A DNA stretch of 64,000 nt, taken from the NCBI GenBank assembly GCA_963576725.1, contig OY755252.1:46842140-46906139 (forward strand), read 5' to 3'. A model generated the notes under the pieces. The model saw only the letters and a program-made list of their open reading frames with translations. It had not been told where the DNA came from and did no database searches. Every line of letters starts with the position of its first letter. The stretch's first letter is position 1. Of this stretch, positions 34,729-48,400 are shown piece by piece. This stretch comes from Azorinus chamasolen (Eukaryota; Mollusca; Bivalvia; Cardiida; Solecurtidae). The position numbers and the translations under genes are program-made.

Positions 34729-37700
34729 TGGTTATGATGCGAAAACGTTATTACAATTGGTCGTCAACCTGAAGTGTAATAACAACCTGAAGTGTAATAA
34801 AATAATTTTGTGTCTGTATTTGTGTGTCTATGTGAGTATGAATGTGCGCACGTGCTAGTATGTTGATAGTATGTGTATGCGTGTAGTTTGTATGGGAGGG
34901 GCGCATGCGTGTGCGCGCATGTGTACATGTATGAAGTAAAACATCAGATATTCTAGAGGATAGTACAACGACTTAGAAATTTTTATTACAAAACTGGTTA
35001 TGATGCGAAAACGTTATTACAATTGGTGGTCAACCTGAATTGTAATGACAACCTGAAGTGTAATAAAATAATTTTGTGACTGTATTTGTGTGTTTATGTG
35101 AGTATGAATGTGCGCACGTGCTAGTATGTTGATAGTATGTGTATGCGTGTAGTTTGTATTGGAGAGGCGCATGCGTGTGCGCGCATGTGTACATGTATGA
35201 AGTAATACATAAGATGTTCTAGATGATAGTACAACGACTTAGAAAATTTTATTACAAAACTGGTTATGATGCGAAAACGATTTTACAATTGGTCGTCAAC
35301 CTGAATTGTAATAACAACCTGAAGTGTAATAAAATAATTTTGTGACTGTATTTGTGTGTCTATGTGAGTATGAATGTGCGCACGTGCTAGTATGTTGATA
35401 GTATGTGTATGCGTGTAGTTTGTATTGGAGGGGCGCATGCGTGTGCGCGCATGTGTACATGTATGAAGTAAAACATCAGATATTCTAGAGGATAGTACAA
35501 CGACTTAGAAACTTTTATTACAAAACTGGTTATGATGCGAAAACGTTATTACAATTGGTCGTCAACCTGAATTGTAATAACAACCTGAAGTGTAATAAAA
35601 TAATTTTGTGACTGTATTTGTGTGTTTATGTGAGTATGAATGTGCGCACGTGCTAGTATGTTGATAGTATGTGTATGTGTGTAGTTTGTATTGGAGGGGC
35701 GCATGCGTGTGCGCGCATGTGTACATGTATGAAGTAAAACATCAGATATTCTAGAGGATAGTACAACGACTTAGAAATTTTTATTACAAAACTGGTTATG
35801 ATGCGAAAACGTTATTACAATTGGTGGTCAACCTGAATTGTAATAACAACCTGAAGTGTAATAAAATAATTTTGTGACTGTATTTGTGTGTTTATGTGAG
35901 TATGAATGTGCGCACGTGCTAGTATGTTGATAGTATGTGTATGCGTGTAGTTTGTATTGGAGAGGCGCATGCGTGTGCGCGCATGTGTACATGTATGAAG
36001 TAAAACATCAGATATTCTAGAGGATAGTACAACGACTTAGAAAATTTTATTACAAAACCGGTTATGATGCGAAAACATTATTACAATTGGTGGTCAACCT
36101 GAATTGTAATAACAACCTGAAGTGTAATAAAATAATTTTGTGACTGTATTTGTGTGTTTATGTGAGTATGAATGTGCGCACGTGCTAGTATGTTGATAGT
36201 ATGTGTATGCGTGTAGTTTGTATGGGAGGGGCGCATGCGTGTGCGCGCATGTGTACATGTATGAAGTAAAACATCAGATATTCTAGAGGATAGTACAACG
36301 ACTTAGAAAATTTTATTACAAAACTGGTTATGATGCGAAAACGATTTTACAATTGGTCGTCAACCTGAATTGTAATAACAACCTGAAGTGTAATAAAATA
36401 ATTTTGTGACTGTATTTGTGTGTCTATGTGAGTATGAATGTGCGCACGTGCTAGTATATGTTTGCGTGTAGTTTGTATGGGAGGGGCGCATGCGTGTGCG
36501 CACATGTGTACATGTATGAAATAAAACATCAGATATTCTAGAGGACAGTACAACGACTTAGAAAATTTTATTACAAAACTGGTTATGATGCGAAAACGTT
36601 ATTACAATTGGTCGTCAACCTGAATTGTAATAACAACCTGAAGTGTAATAAAATAATTTTGTGACTGTATTTGTGTGTTTATGTGAGTATGAATGTGCGC
36701 ACGTGCTAGTATGTTGATAGTATGTGTATGCGTGTAGTTTGTATTGGAGGGGCGTATGCGTGTGTGCGCATGTGTACATGTATGAAGTAAAACATCAGAT
36801 ATTCTAGAGGATAGTACAACGACTTAGAAAATTTTATTACAAAACCGGTTATGATGCGAAAACATTATTACAATTGGTGGTCAACCTGAATTGTAATAAC
36901 AACCTGAAGTGTAATAAAATAATTTTGTGACTGTATTTGTGTGTTTATGTGAGTATGAATGTGCGCACGTGCTAGTATGTTGATAGTATGTGTATGCGTG
37001 TAGTTTGTATGGGAGGGGCGCATGCGTGTGCTTGCATGTGTACATGTATGAAGTAAAACCTGAAGTGTAATAAAATAATTTTGTGACTGTATTTGTGTGT
37101 CTGTGTGTGTATGAATGTGCGCAAGTGCTAGTATGTGTATGCGTGTAGTGTTTAGTGGAGGGGTGCATCCATGTGCGCGCATGTGAGTTATTTTAGACGA
37201 TAGTACAATGACTTAGAAAAGTTTATTACAAAACTGGTTATGATGCGAAAACATTATTACAATTGGTGGTCAACCTGAATTGTTATAACAACCTGAAGTG
37301 TAATAAAATATTTTTGGGTCTGTATTAGTTTATGTGTGTGTGTGTATGAATGTGCGCATGTGCTAGTATGTGTATACGTGTAGTGTTTAGTGGAGGGGTG
37401 CATGCATGTGTGCGCATGTGTACATGTATGAAGTAATACATGAGTAATTCTATACGATAGTACAGCGACTTAGAAAAATTTATTACAAAACTGGTTATCA
37501 TGCGAAAACATAATTACAATTGGTGGTGAACCTGAATTGTAATACCAACCTGAAGTGTAATAAAATAAGTTTGTGTCTGTATTAGTTTGTTTGTGTGTAT
37601 GAATGTGCGCAAGTGCTAGTATGCGTATGCGTGTAGTGTTTAGTGGAGGGGTGCATGCATGTGCGCGCATGCGTACATGTATGAAGTAATACATGATTTA

Positions 37701-39310
37701 TTCTAGACGATAGTACAATGACTTAGAAATTTTTATTACAAAACTGGTTATGATGCGAAAACATTATTACAATTGGTGGTCAACCTGAATTGTAATAACA
37801 ACCTGAAGTGTAATAAAATAATTTTGTGTCTGTATTTGTGTGTCTGTGTGTGTATGAATGTGCGCAAGTGCTAGTATGTGTATGCGTGTAGTGTTTAGTG
37901 GAGGGGTGCATGCATGTGCGCGCATGTGTACATGTATGAAGTAATACATGAGTTATTCTAGACGATAGTACAATGACTTAGAAAATTTTATTACAAAACT
38001 GGTTATGATGCGAAAACATTATTACAATTGGTGGTCAACCTGAATTGTTATAACAACCTGAAGTGTAATAAAATATTTTTGGGTCTGTATTAGTTTATGT
38101 GTGTGTGTGTATGAATGTGCGCATGTGCTAGTATGTGTATACGTGTAGTGTTTAGTGGAGGGGTGCATGCATGTGTGCGCATGTGTACATGTATGAAGTA
38201 ATACATGAGTAATTCTATACGATAGTACAGCGACTTAGAAAAATTTATTACAAAACTGGTTATCATGCGAAAACATAATTACAATTGGTGGTGAACCTGA
38301 ATTGTAATACCAACCTGAAGTGTAATAAAATAAGTTTGTGTCTGTATTAGTTTGTGTGTGTGTATGAATGTGCGCAAGTGCTAGTATGCGTATGCGTGTA
38401 GTGTTTAGTGGAGGGGTGCATGCATGTGCGCGCATGCGTACATGTATGAAGTAATACATGATTTATTCTAGACGATAGTACAATGACTTAGAAATTTTTA
38501 TTACAAAACTGGTTATGATGCGAAAACATTATTACAATTGGTGGTCAACCTGAATTGTAATAACAACCTGAAGTGTAATAAAATAATTTTGTGTCTGTAT
38601 TTGTGTGTCTGTGTGTGTATGAATGTGCGCAAGTGCTAGTATGTGTATGCGTGTAGTGTTTAGTGGAGGGGTGCATGCATGTGCGCGCATGTGTACATGT
38701 ATGAAGTAATACATGAGTTATTCTAGACGATAGTACAATGACTTAGAAAATTTTATTACAAAACTGGTTATGATGCGAAAACATTATTACAATTGGTGGT
38801 CAACCTGAATTGTAATAACAACCTGAAGTGTAATAAAATATTTTTGGGTCTGTATTTGTGTGTCTGTGTGTGTATGAATGTGCACAAGTGCTAGTATGTG
38901 TATGCATGTAGTGTGTAGGTGATGGGCGCATGCGTGTTCGCGCATGTGTACATGTATGAAGTAAGACATGTTACTTCATGAGTTATTATAGATGATAGTA
39001 TAACGACTTAAATATGGGATAAATTAACAACCAACACATGTTTTATTTTACTGCATACATGTTTCGATTTACATCTTCATCAGTGCATAACAACTATAAT
39101 ATACTTAACGTCACGGAAGTATAACGACTTAGAAATTTTTATTACAAAACTGGTTATGATGCGAAAACATTATTACAATTGGTGGTCAACCTGAATTGTA
39201 ATAACAACCTGAAGTGTAATAAAATATTTTGTCTGTATTTGTGTGTCTCTGTGTGTCTCTGTGTGTCTGTGTGTGTATGAATAATGCGAAAACATTATTA
39301 CAATTGGTGG
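34729..39310 (+). repeat. Satellite A array, left arm (about 255-266 bp units)
   Basis: About 17 tandem units, each opening near GGTTATGATGCGAAAAC. Unit landmarks are ATTACAATTGGTGGTCAACC, TGAATTGTAATAACAACCTG, AAGTGTAATAAAATAATTTT, a GT-rich tract, GCGCATGCGTGTGCGCGCAT and GTACAACGACTTAG. Units to the right (37,050 on) form a subfamily with CAAGTGCTAGTATGTG and GTTTAGTGGAGGGGTG. A block of about 770 bp (about 37,240-38,000) is repeated almost exactly at 38,000-38,770, a higher-order duplication. His/Thr-rich frames across it are repeat artefacts. Confidence 0.9.
39009..39118 (-). mobile_element. Small insertion in satellite A with direct-repeat flanks
   Basis: About 105 bp absent from all other satellite units, flanked on both sides by AGTATAACGACTTA (14 bp, ending near 39,010 and 39,132). 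The minus strand reads GCACTGATGAAGATGTAAAT followed by CGAAACATGTATG, resembling the 3' region of Penelope-like retroelements. Identity is tentative. Confidence 0.5.
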
Positions 39311-40850
39311 TTATGCTATCTATCAGTATTTTGGTGGTGGTGACGTCTTGTATGTTGCTTTGCCTGCTTGACTTCACTATAGGCTGGGTCCTAGTAGTAG
39401 TTACCGTAGCACCCCCCCCCCCCTAGACTTTTTTTCATGGGTACCAAATTGTTCGTTGGGGTCCTCACAACACATTTTGAGCATGCCCCAAAAAATAAGT
39501 TTGTCCCAGCTATGTTTTATTTAACGGTTTCCATGGTAACCCGAGGTAATTTTCGAAACTACCTTGGTTCAGAAAATGCGTCATAACTTTGCTTTTAGAA
39601 ACAATAGAAGGACAAAACAAGTACAAAATTAAAGCAGAGACATATAGCTTGAATATGATATATGATTTAATTAATATTCATAAATGCATTCTTATGAATA
39701 TTAATGAAGAAGTAAAAAAAATGCGTTTTTTTAGAAAAAAAAATGAGTTTGTTGTTTAGTCTGAGAGGCTTATAAATGCACAGAAATTATTGAATTCAGG
39801 TTTAAATTGTTCGTTTAGGTTCTCAGAACACATTTTGAGTATTTCCCCAAATAATTTTGTCCCATCTATGTTTTATTAAACGGTTTCCATGGTAACCCGA
39901 GGTTAATTTCGAAACATCCTTGGTTCAGAAAATGAGTAATAACTTTGCTTTTAGAGGCAATAGAAGGACAAAACAAATACCAAAGTAAAGTAGAGACTTA
40001 TAGCTTGAATATGATATATGATTTTTATTAATATTCATAAATGCATTGTAATGAATATTAATGAGGAAGTAAAACAATCCTTTTTTAGAAAAATGAGCTT
40101 GTTGTTTAGTCTTAGAGGCCTAATAATGCACACGTATTATTGAATTCAGGTTTAAATTGTTCGTTGGGGTCCTCAGAACACTTTTTGAGCATTCCCCCAA
40201 AATAATTGTTACCCAGCTATGTTTTATTAAACGGTTTCCATGGTAACCCGAGGTAAATTTCGAAACTATCTTGATTAAGAAAATGCGTCATAACTTTGCT
40301 TTTAGAGGCAATAGAAGGATAAAACAAGAACCAAAGTAAAGCAGAGACATATAGCTTGAATACGATATGTAATTCTATTAATACTCATTATGCATTCTTA
40401 TGAATATTAATGAGGAAGTAAAAGATGCGTTTTTAGTAAAACGAGTTTGTTTTTAATCTGAGAGGCCTAATAATATGCAAAGAGTTATTGAATGCAGGTT
40501 TAAATGTTTTAATATCATCATACAAAGAAAAAAACATCGTTGGTTCATGTAATATTTCTAAAAACATGTATATTTAAGCTAATTTGCATATAACGTGCGT
40601 AAATGATTAAGCAATTTAACATAAGCACTATATGTAGCATTGTTTCGAGTGTACTATCTTTTCTATTATTTATTTTACGTAAAATACCAGATATTGAACA
40701 AAGATTGACAAGAGCAGAGGGTCATTACTTTGGGTTCTTGAATATTAATACATATTTATGAATATTAATGAGATGTAAAAATAAACACACTTGAATGAGC
40801 TGTTCTTTTTATCTGAGATTATTTTAGTTAACCAGTACAGGGCTTGATAC
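39311..40850 (+). repeat. Satellite B array, left arm (about 330-350 bp units)
   Basis: Junction sequence 39,311-39,430 ends in a C run (39,411-39,423). About three units follow with AAATTGTTCGTTGGGGTCCT, GTTTCCATGGTAACCCGAGG, CATAACTTTGCTTTTAGAGG and AATATTAATGAGGAAGTAAA. A diverged unit runs from 40,500 to about 40,850. Non-coding. Confidence 0.85.
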
Positions 40851-41179
40851 TGACTGAATCAGAGATATTGATGTTCATGTATATAAATATGTTGATAATG
40901 TATATTATTTTCAAAATCATGGATATTAATGAGAATGTAAACTGTTGTGGGAAAGTAAGTTTTTCTATTATATTGCAATATACATGTATGTGAACAACAC
41001 ATTTTTTGTAAGAAAATACAGCGGAGGAATTGAGCCTCATGCATGTTTTATGAAGAAATATTACTTTTATGAGTGTTTTGAAATACAATAGAAAATATAT
41101 ATAGCATCTCGGCTGCAATCATCAGCTTATGTTTACCCATATTAGCCTTGCGTGACTTCGAACTTACTCGCGATGTCTT
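40851..41179. other. Junction between the satellite arm and the DIRS fragment
   Basis: AT-rich sequence with no inverted partner in the right arm that I could see and no gene. It may be leftover arm sequence or DIRS flank. Confidence 0.4.
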
Positions 41180-43245
41180 ATGCATTTGCTTGATTATTTA
41201 CCACAGCATGCCAGAGCAACTCAAGGCTTCTTGCGGGCATTTCGCTGCAGGCTGGACAACTCATTAAGTGTGTCTGGCCTGCTGCGGATGCTCCGCTTCA
41301 GCTCCCTGTCCAGTTTCATCGGTCTGGACATGGGAGACGTGGGAGCTTGCTGCCCGACGGAAGAAGTAGTCTTCTCTTTGGTCAGCGACTCCCTAGCAAC
41401 AGACAAATCATTGTCTTCTAAAGCTCAGAAGAAGCCTGCTTTTTCTTTAAAATCTCTTTCGTCAACAGTCCCTGTGGTGCAGTCGATTCCCCAGTTGTTA
41501 GTTTTCTACTGGGCATTCTGTCTCTACACCGCATTACAGTGGTGAAAGTCAACAGGAAGCTTGTCTTCTGAGTACACTTCGTACTCCCCCAGCCCCCATC
41601 CCACCCCACCCCGTAGGAGGCATCAAAAAACCTTCTTATTCTTCTAATGGGGACCGGCAACCGCAACTCTCTCATCGCAGGCGCAGATCGAGGTCTTACC
41701 ATTACTCTTCTATGCGAAGACATCGCTCTTCCTCCTCAGATTCGCCTGCTAGTCGCTCTCGCTAGCCGACACTCATTCTGTGAACCAGCAAGCTTCACCT
41801 TACTGGCGACCTGACCAGCAAGGTCATTGGACTCCCCCTCAGTGATCCCCATTCCCCTCCCCCAAGCCCGTTCTGGCTTACACCCCACTCAGAGCATGTT
41901 GTGAGTTCATCCCTAGAGGGAGAATAGCTATGTCTGTGGCGGGTCCCACTCCTCCCGGGTGCTGCCATCCGTGGCGTTCACCAGGGCGGATTCTGAGGGA
42001 GAGCAGGAAGATACTTTGTCCATAATGGCTCCTAGGGACGATCCTATTTTTTAAGGGAATCAGAATATGAAGCCTCTCACTCAGATTTAGACGGGGCTTA
42101 GTCCTCTTCTTCTTTAGAATATTCTGAACATCAATATTTTTCTATTGAGAAGGTGTGTGAAGATTGTTTTAGAATCCTCCCACTCTCTGTCTGCTCTAGA
42201 CCCCGACTCCTATTCACAGGGGTCCTCTATCCTATTCCGTGCTAGTGTCAGTCGAAAAAGTGGACCTCCCTAACCTAATTAAATCTAGGGAGTCTCTCCT
42301 TCCAGGGGACTTCTTTCCCGTTTGCCTGACCTGGACGAAGATTTTTGTGCCAGCCCGGCAACTGTGTGGATCGTGTCCGCTAAACTCTTACGGGCAAGGG
42401 CTCCCTGGCTTCGATTGAAAATCGACCTGGGATGTTTTATCAGATCCCCTCACTTGATTCCGACAGCCCAATGGCGGGCATTAGGCCTTCCTCTCCCGAT
42501 TTCTCTCTCTCTCTCTCTCTCTCTCTCCATCTCTCTCTCTCTCTCATTCACTTCTTTAGCATCGGGAGTTGCATCCAACAGATGGGGTTCGCTTCAAACA
42601 TTGACATTATATCTGCGGCCTTCTCTCTGGAGCTTGAATCCGAAGTTACTAAGTGCCGTTCATACCATCTGGGCCGTTCGACCCAACTGGCCTTGGGTCA
42701 ATGGCCAACATCGACAGCGAATATGCTCCGCGGTCGCCATGACACCTTCCTCTAGTCTGCAGGACAAGTTGAAGGACGAGCTGTGGGCGTATTTCTTTGC
42801 CTCCGAGCTACTTTTCGGTGGCAACCCAAAGGAGAAAGAGCTGACAGGGCTTCTACCAGGAACCCTCCCGCTTCGGGACTGGTTTTTTTTAAATCCTAAG
42901 GTTGAATGTAAGCCTCTTACGGGACCTCCCAAGAAAGGTAAGACAACCAGACCCTATTCTGCCTCTCAGCGGGGCCGGCCAAGAGCCGGTTAGGACCCTT
43001 CCCTTTTCCCCCTAACTCAGGACTGGCATCTCAGGGTTCCTTCCCTTCCCGCCCTAGGGGTTCTGGGCCTTCTAGGCCCAATCCATAGGGACACGCGCTT
43101 TCTGCCCCTTTCCGATCCGACCCTTCATCAATGTGGCGCACTATCACTCAGGACCCTTTGACCCTCTCTATTGTAGAGGAGGGCTATCGTGTCCCTCTAG
43201 GTCGACAGCCTCCTCTCTCCAGAGAGAGGGGATTCTACTAAATAA
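41180..43245 (+). pseudogene. DIRS-type retroelement fragment: gag and start of RT
   Basis: GC-richer than its surroundings. 41,640-41,765 codes for an Arg/Ser-rich segment (RRRSRSYHYSSMRRHRSSSS) ending in a stop. 42,430-42,755 codes for YQIPSLDSDSPMAG and, later, HLGRSTQLALGQWPT, a pattern of DIRS gag-like proteins. The gag then shifts frame to SSLQDKLKDELWAYFFASEL and LLFGG (42,750-42,840). 43,128-43,240 gives MWRTITQDPLTLSIVEEGYR, the usual opening of the DIRS RT-RNase H region, and stops at once. A (TC)n expansion lies within gag at 42,503-42,546. DIRS elements use a tyrosine recombinase, but neither it nor the RT core is present. Stops and frameshifts make it dead. The assignment is by recalled family motifs. 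Confidence 0.7.
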
Positions 43246-43249
43246 CTTT

Positions 43250-45430
43250 GAGTTTTTAGATTTTAATTAAATAACAGATAAGAACAGCTGATTTAAGTGT
43301 GTTTATTTTTACATCTCATTAATATTCATAAATATGGCATTTATATTCAAAAGACATGAACAAATCAATTATATACACAAAGTAATGATCCTCTGCTCTC
43401 GTCTATTTTGGTACAATGTTTTGGTATTTTACGTACAATAAATCACAGAATAGATATTATACTCAAAATAATACTGAATACAATGCTCAGAGAAAATTGC
43501 TTATTCCTTTACGAACATAATATGCAAAATAGCTGAGATATGTATGCTTTATAGAAATATTACCTGCAACAAAGATAGTTTATTTTCCTTGTAGGATCAT
43601 ATGAAAACATTCAAACATGAATTCAATAACTCTTGTTTATTAATAGGCCTCTCAGACTAAACAATAAACTCCTTTTTTCTAATCAAAAAACCAGATTGTT
43701 TTACTTCCTCATTAATATTCATAAGAATACATTTATGAAAATTAGTTGAATTACATATCATATTCAAGTTATATGTCTTTGCTTTATTTACTATAGGTTC
43801 TTATTTTGTCCTTTTTTGCCTCTAAAAGCAAAGTTATGACGCATTTTTTAACCACGGGTGTTTAGAAATTTACCTCGGGTTACCATGGAAACCGTTAAAA
43901 TACATAGCTAGGAAACAATTGTTTAATTCTTATTTATTTATTTTTTTTTATTTTTTTGGGGGGATGCTCAAATTGTGTTTTGCGGACCCCGACGAACAAT
44001 TTAAACCTGCAGTCAATAGTTTTTATGCATCAATAGGCCTCTAAGACTAAACAACAAACTCCTTTTTCTAAAAAAGCGGATTTTTTTATACTTCCTCATT
44101 AATATTCATAAGCAATCATATATGAATATTATTAAAATTATATATCATAATCAAGTTATATGTCTCTGCTTTACTGTGGTTTTTGTTTTGTCCTTCTATT
44201 GCCTCTAAAAGCAAAGTTATTACGCATTTTCAGAACCAATGATGTTTCGAAATTTACCTCGGGTTACCATGGAAACCGTTCAAAAAACATATGGGACAAA
44301 ATTACTTTGGGGGAATGCTCAAAATGTGTTCTGATGACCCCAACGAACAATTTAAACCTGAATTCAATAATTTCTGTGCATTAATAAGCCCATCAGACTA
44401 AACAACAAACTCCTTTTTTCTAAAAAAACGCATTTTTTACTTCCTCATTAATATTCATAAGAATGCATTTATGAATATTAATAAAATCCAATACCACATT
44501 CAAGCTATATGTCTCTGCTTTACATTGGTACTTGTTTTGTCCTTCTATTGCCTGTAAAAGCAAAGTTATTACTCATTTTCTGAACCAAGGATGTTTCGAA
44601 ATTTACCTCGGGTTACGATGGAAACCGTTAAATAAAACATAGATGGGACAAAATTATTTGGGGAAATACTCAAAATGTGTTGTGAGAACCCAAACAAACA
44701 ATTTAAACCTGAATTCAATAATTTCTGTGCATTTATAAGCCTCTCAGACTAAACAACAAACTCATTTGTTTTCTAAAAAACCGCATTTTTTTTTACTTCC
44801 TCATTAATATTCATAAGAATGCATTTATGAATATTAATAAAATCCAATATCACATTCAAGCTATAAGTCTCTACTTTACATTGGTATTTGTTTTGTCCTT
44901 CTATTGCCTCTAAAAGCAAAGTTATTACTCATTTTCTGAACCAAGGATGTTTCGAAATTTACCTCGGGTTACGATGGAAACCGTTAAATAAAACATAGAT
45001 GGGACAAAATTATTTGGGGAAATACTCAAAATGTGTTCTGAGAACCCAAACAAACAATTTAAACCTGAATTCAATAATTTATGTGCATTTATAAGCCTCT
45101 CAGACTAATCAACAAACTCATTTTTTTTCTAAAAAAACGCATTTTTTTTTTACTTCTTCATTAATATTCATAAGAATGCATTTATGAAAATTAATTAAAT
45201 CATATATCATATTCAAGCTATATGTCTCTGCTTTAATTTTGAACTTGTTTTGTCCTTCTATTGCTTCTAAATGCAAAGTTATGACGCATTTTCTGAACCA
45301 AGGTAGTTTCGAAAATTACCTCGGGTTACCATGGAAACCGTTAAATAAAACATAGCTGGGACAAACTTATTTTTTGGTGCATGCTCAAAATGTGTTGTGA
45401 GGACCCCAACGAACAATTTGGTACCCATGA
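43250..45430 (-). repeat. Satellite B array, right arm
   Basis: Inverted counterpart of the left array: about five and a half units in mirror orientation (GGTTACCATGGAAACCGTTA, TAAAAGCAAAGTTATxACxC, CTTCCTCATTAATATTCATA). The two arms differ in unit number, so they have expanded or contracted independently. Confidence 0.85.
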
Positions 45431-48400
45431 AAAAAAGTATAGGGGGTGCTACGGTAACCACTACTAGGACCCAGCCTATAGTGAAGTCAAGCAGGCAAAG
45501 CAACATACAAGACGTCACCACCACCAATATACTGACAGATAGCATGACCACCAATTGTAATAATGTTTTCGCACCATTCATACACACACAGACACACACA
45601 TACAGACACAAAATTATTTTATTACACTTCAGGTTGTTACATGTATTACAATTCAGGTTGACCACCTATTGTAATACTGTTTTCGCATCATAACCAGTTT
45701 TGTAATAAAAATTTCTAAGTCGTTGTACTATCATCTAGAATATCTGATGTATTACTTCAAACATGTACACATGCGCGCACATGCATGCGCCCCTCCCATA
45801 CAAACTACACGCATACACATACTATCAACATACTAGCACGTGCGCACATTCATACTAACATAGACATTGTACTAATGACAAACTAATACAGACACAAACT
45901 TATTTTATTACACTTCAGGTTGGTATTACAATTCAGGTTCACCACCAATTGTAATTATGTTTTCGCATTATAACCAGTTTTGTAATAAAATTTTCTAAGT
46001 CGTTGTACTATCGTATAGAATTACTCATGTATTACTTCATACATGTATATATGCGCACACATGCATGCACCCCTCCACTAAACAATACACGTATACACAT
46101 ACTAGCACTTGCGCACATTCATACACACACACATAAACTAATACAGACCCAAAATTATTTTATTACACTTCAGGTTGTTATAACAATTCAGGTTGACCAC
46201 CAATTGTAATAATGTTTTCGCATCATAACCAATAATAAGTCGTTGTACTATCATCTAGAATATCTGATGTATTACGTCATACATGTACACATGCGCGCAC
46301 ATGCATGCGCCCCTTCCATACAAACTACACGCATACACATACTATCAACATACTAGCACGTGCGCACATTCATACTAACATAGACACACAAATACAGACC
46401 CAAAAATATTTTATTACACTTCAGGTTGTTATTACAATTCAGGTTGACCACCAATTGTAATAATGTTTTCGCATCATAACCAGTTTTGTAATAAAAATTT
46501 CTAAGTCGTTGTACTATCATCTAGAATATCTGATGTTTTCCTTCATACATGTACACATGCGCGCACACGCATGCGCCCCTCCCATACAAACTACACGCAT
46601 ACACATACTATCAACATACTAGCACGTGCGCACAATCATACTCACAAAGACACACAAATACAGTCACAAAATTATTTTATTACACTTCAGGTTGTTATTA
46701 CAATTCAGGTTGACCACCAATTGTAATAATGTTTTCGCATCATAACCAGTTTTGTAATAAAATTTTCTAAGTCGTTGTACTATCATCTAGAATATCTGAT
46801 GTATTACTTCATACATGTACACATGCGCGCACACGCATGCGCCTCTCCAATACAAACTACACGCATACACATACTATCAACATACTAGCACGTGCGCACA
46901 TTCATACTCACATAAACACACAAATACAGTCACAAAATTATTTTATTACACTTCAGGTTGTTATTACAATTCAGGTTGACCACCAATTGTAATAACGTTT
47001 TCGCATCATAACCAGTTTTGTAATAAAATTTTCTAAGTCGTTGTACTATCCTCTAGAATATCTGATGTTTTACTTCATACATGTACACATGCGCGCACAC
47101 GCATGCGCCCCTCCCATACAAACTACACGCATACATATACTATCAACATACTAGCACGTGCGCACATTCATACTCACATAGACACACAAAAACAGACACA
47201 AAATCATTTTATTACACTTCAGGTTGTTATTACACTTCAGGTTGACGATCAATTGTAATAATGTTTTCGCATCATAACCAGTTTTGTAATAAAATTTTGT
47301 AAGTCGTTGTACTATCCTCTAGAATATCTGATGTTTTACTTCATACATGTACACATGCGCGCACACGCATGCGCCCCTGCCATACAAACTACACGCATAC
47401 ACATACTATCAACATACTAGCACGTGCGCACATTCATACTCACATAGACACGCAAATACAGTCACACAATTATTTTATTACACTTCAGGTTGTTATTACA
47501 ATTCAGGTTGACCACCAATTGTAATAACGTTTTCGCATCATAACCAGTTTTGTAATAAAAATTTCTAAGTCGTTGTACTATCATCTAGCACATCTGATGT
47601 ATTACTTCATACATGTACACATGCGCGCACACGCATGCACCCCTCCAATACAAACTACACGCATACACATACTATCAACATACTAGCACGTGCGCACATT
47701 CATACTCACATAGACATACAAATACAGTCGCAAAATTATTTTATTACACTTCAGGTTGTTATTACAATTCAGGTTGACGACCAATTGTAATAACGTTTTC
47801 GCATCATAACCAGTTTTGTAATAAAATTTTCTAAGTCGTTGTACTATCCTCTAGAATATCTGATGTTTTACTTCATACATGTACACATGCGCGCACACGC
47901 ATGCGCCCCTCCCATACAAACTACACGCATACATATACTATCAACATACTAGCACGTGCGCACATTCATACTCACATAGACACACAAATACAGACACAAA
48001 ATTATTTTATTACACTTCAGGTTGTTATTACAATTCAGGTTGACCACCAATTGTAATAATGTTTTCGCATCATAACCAGTTTTGTAATAAAAATTTCTAA
48101 GTCGTTGTACTATCATCTAGAACATCTGATGTATTATTTCATACATGTACACATGCGCGCACACGCATGCGCCCCACCCATACAAACTACACGCATACAC
48201 ATACTATCAACATACTAGCACGTGCGTACATTCATACTCACATAGACACACAAATACAGACATAAACTTATTTTATTACACTTCAGGTTGTTATTACAAT
48301 TCAGGTTGACCACCAATTGTAATAATGTTTTCGCATCATAACCAGTTTTGTAATAAAAATTTCTAAGTCGTTGTACTATCATCTAGCACATCTGATGTAT

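Noticed and set aside
36347..38969. Several His/Thr-rich minus-strand frames with similar sequence
   Set aside because: They recur once per satellite A unit and stop at unit boundaries; no sign of coding constraint.
34729..39310. CRISPR-like array
   Set aside because: Units of about 260 bp without short constant repeats and variable spacers; it is eukaryotic satellite DNA.
42322..42993. A single 223-codon gene
   Set aside because: Most of this frame is out of register with DIRS gag upstream of the (TC)n tract; it is better explained as a decayed gag with frameshifts.
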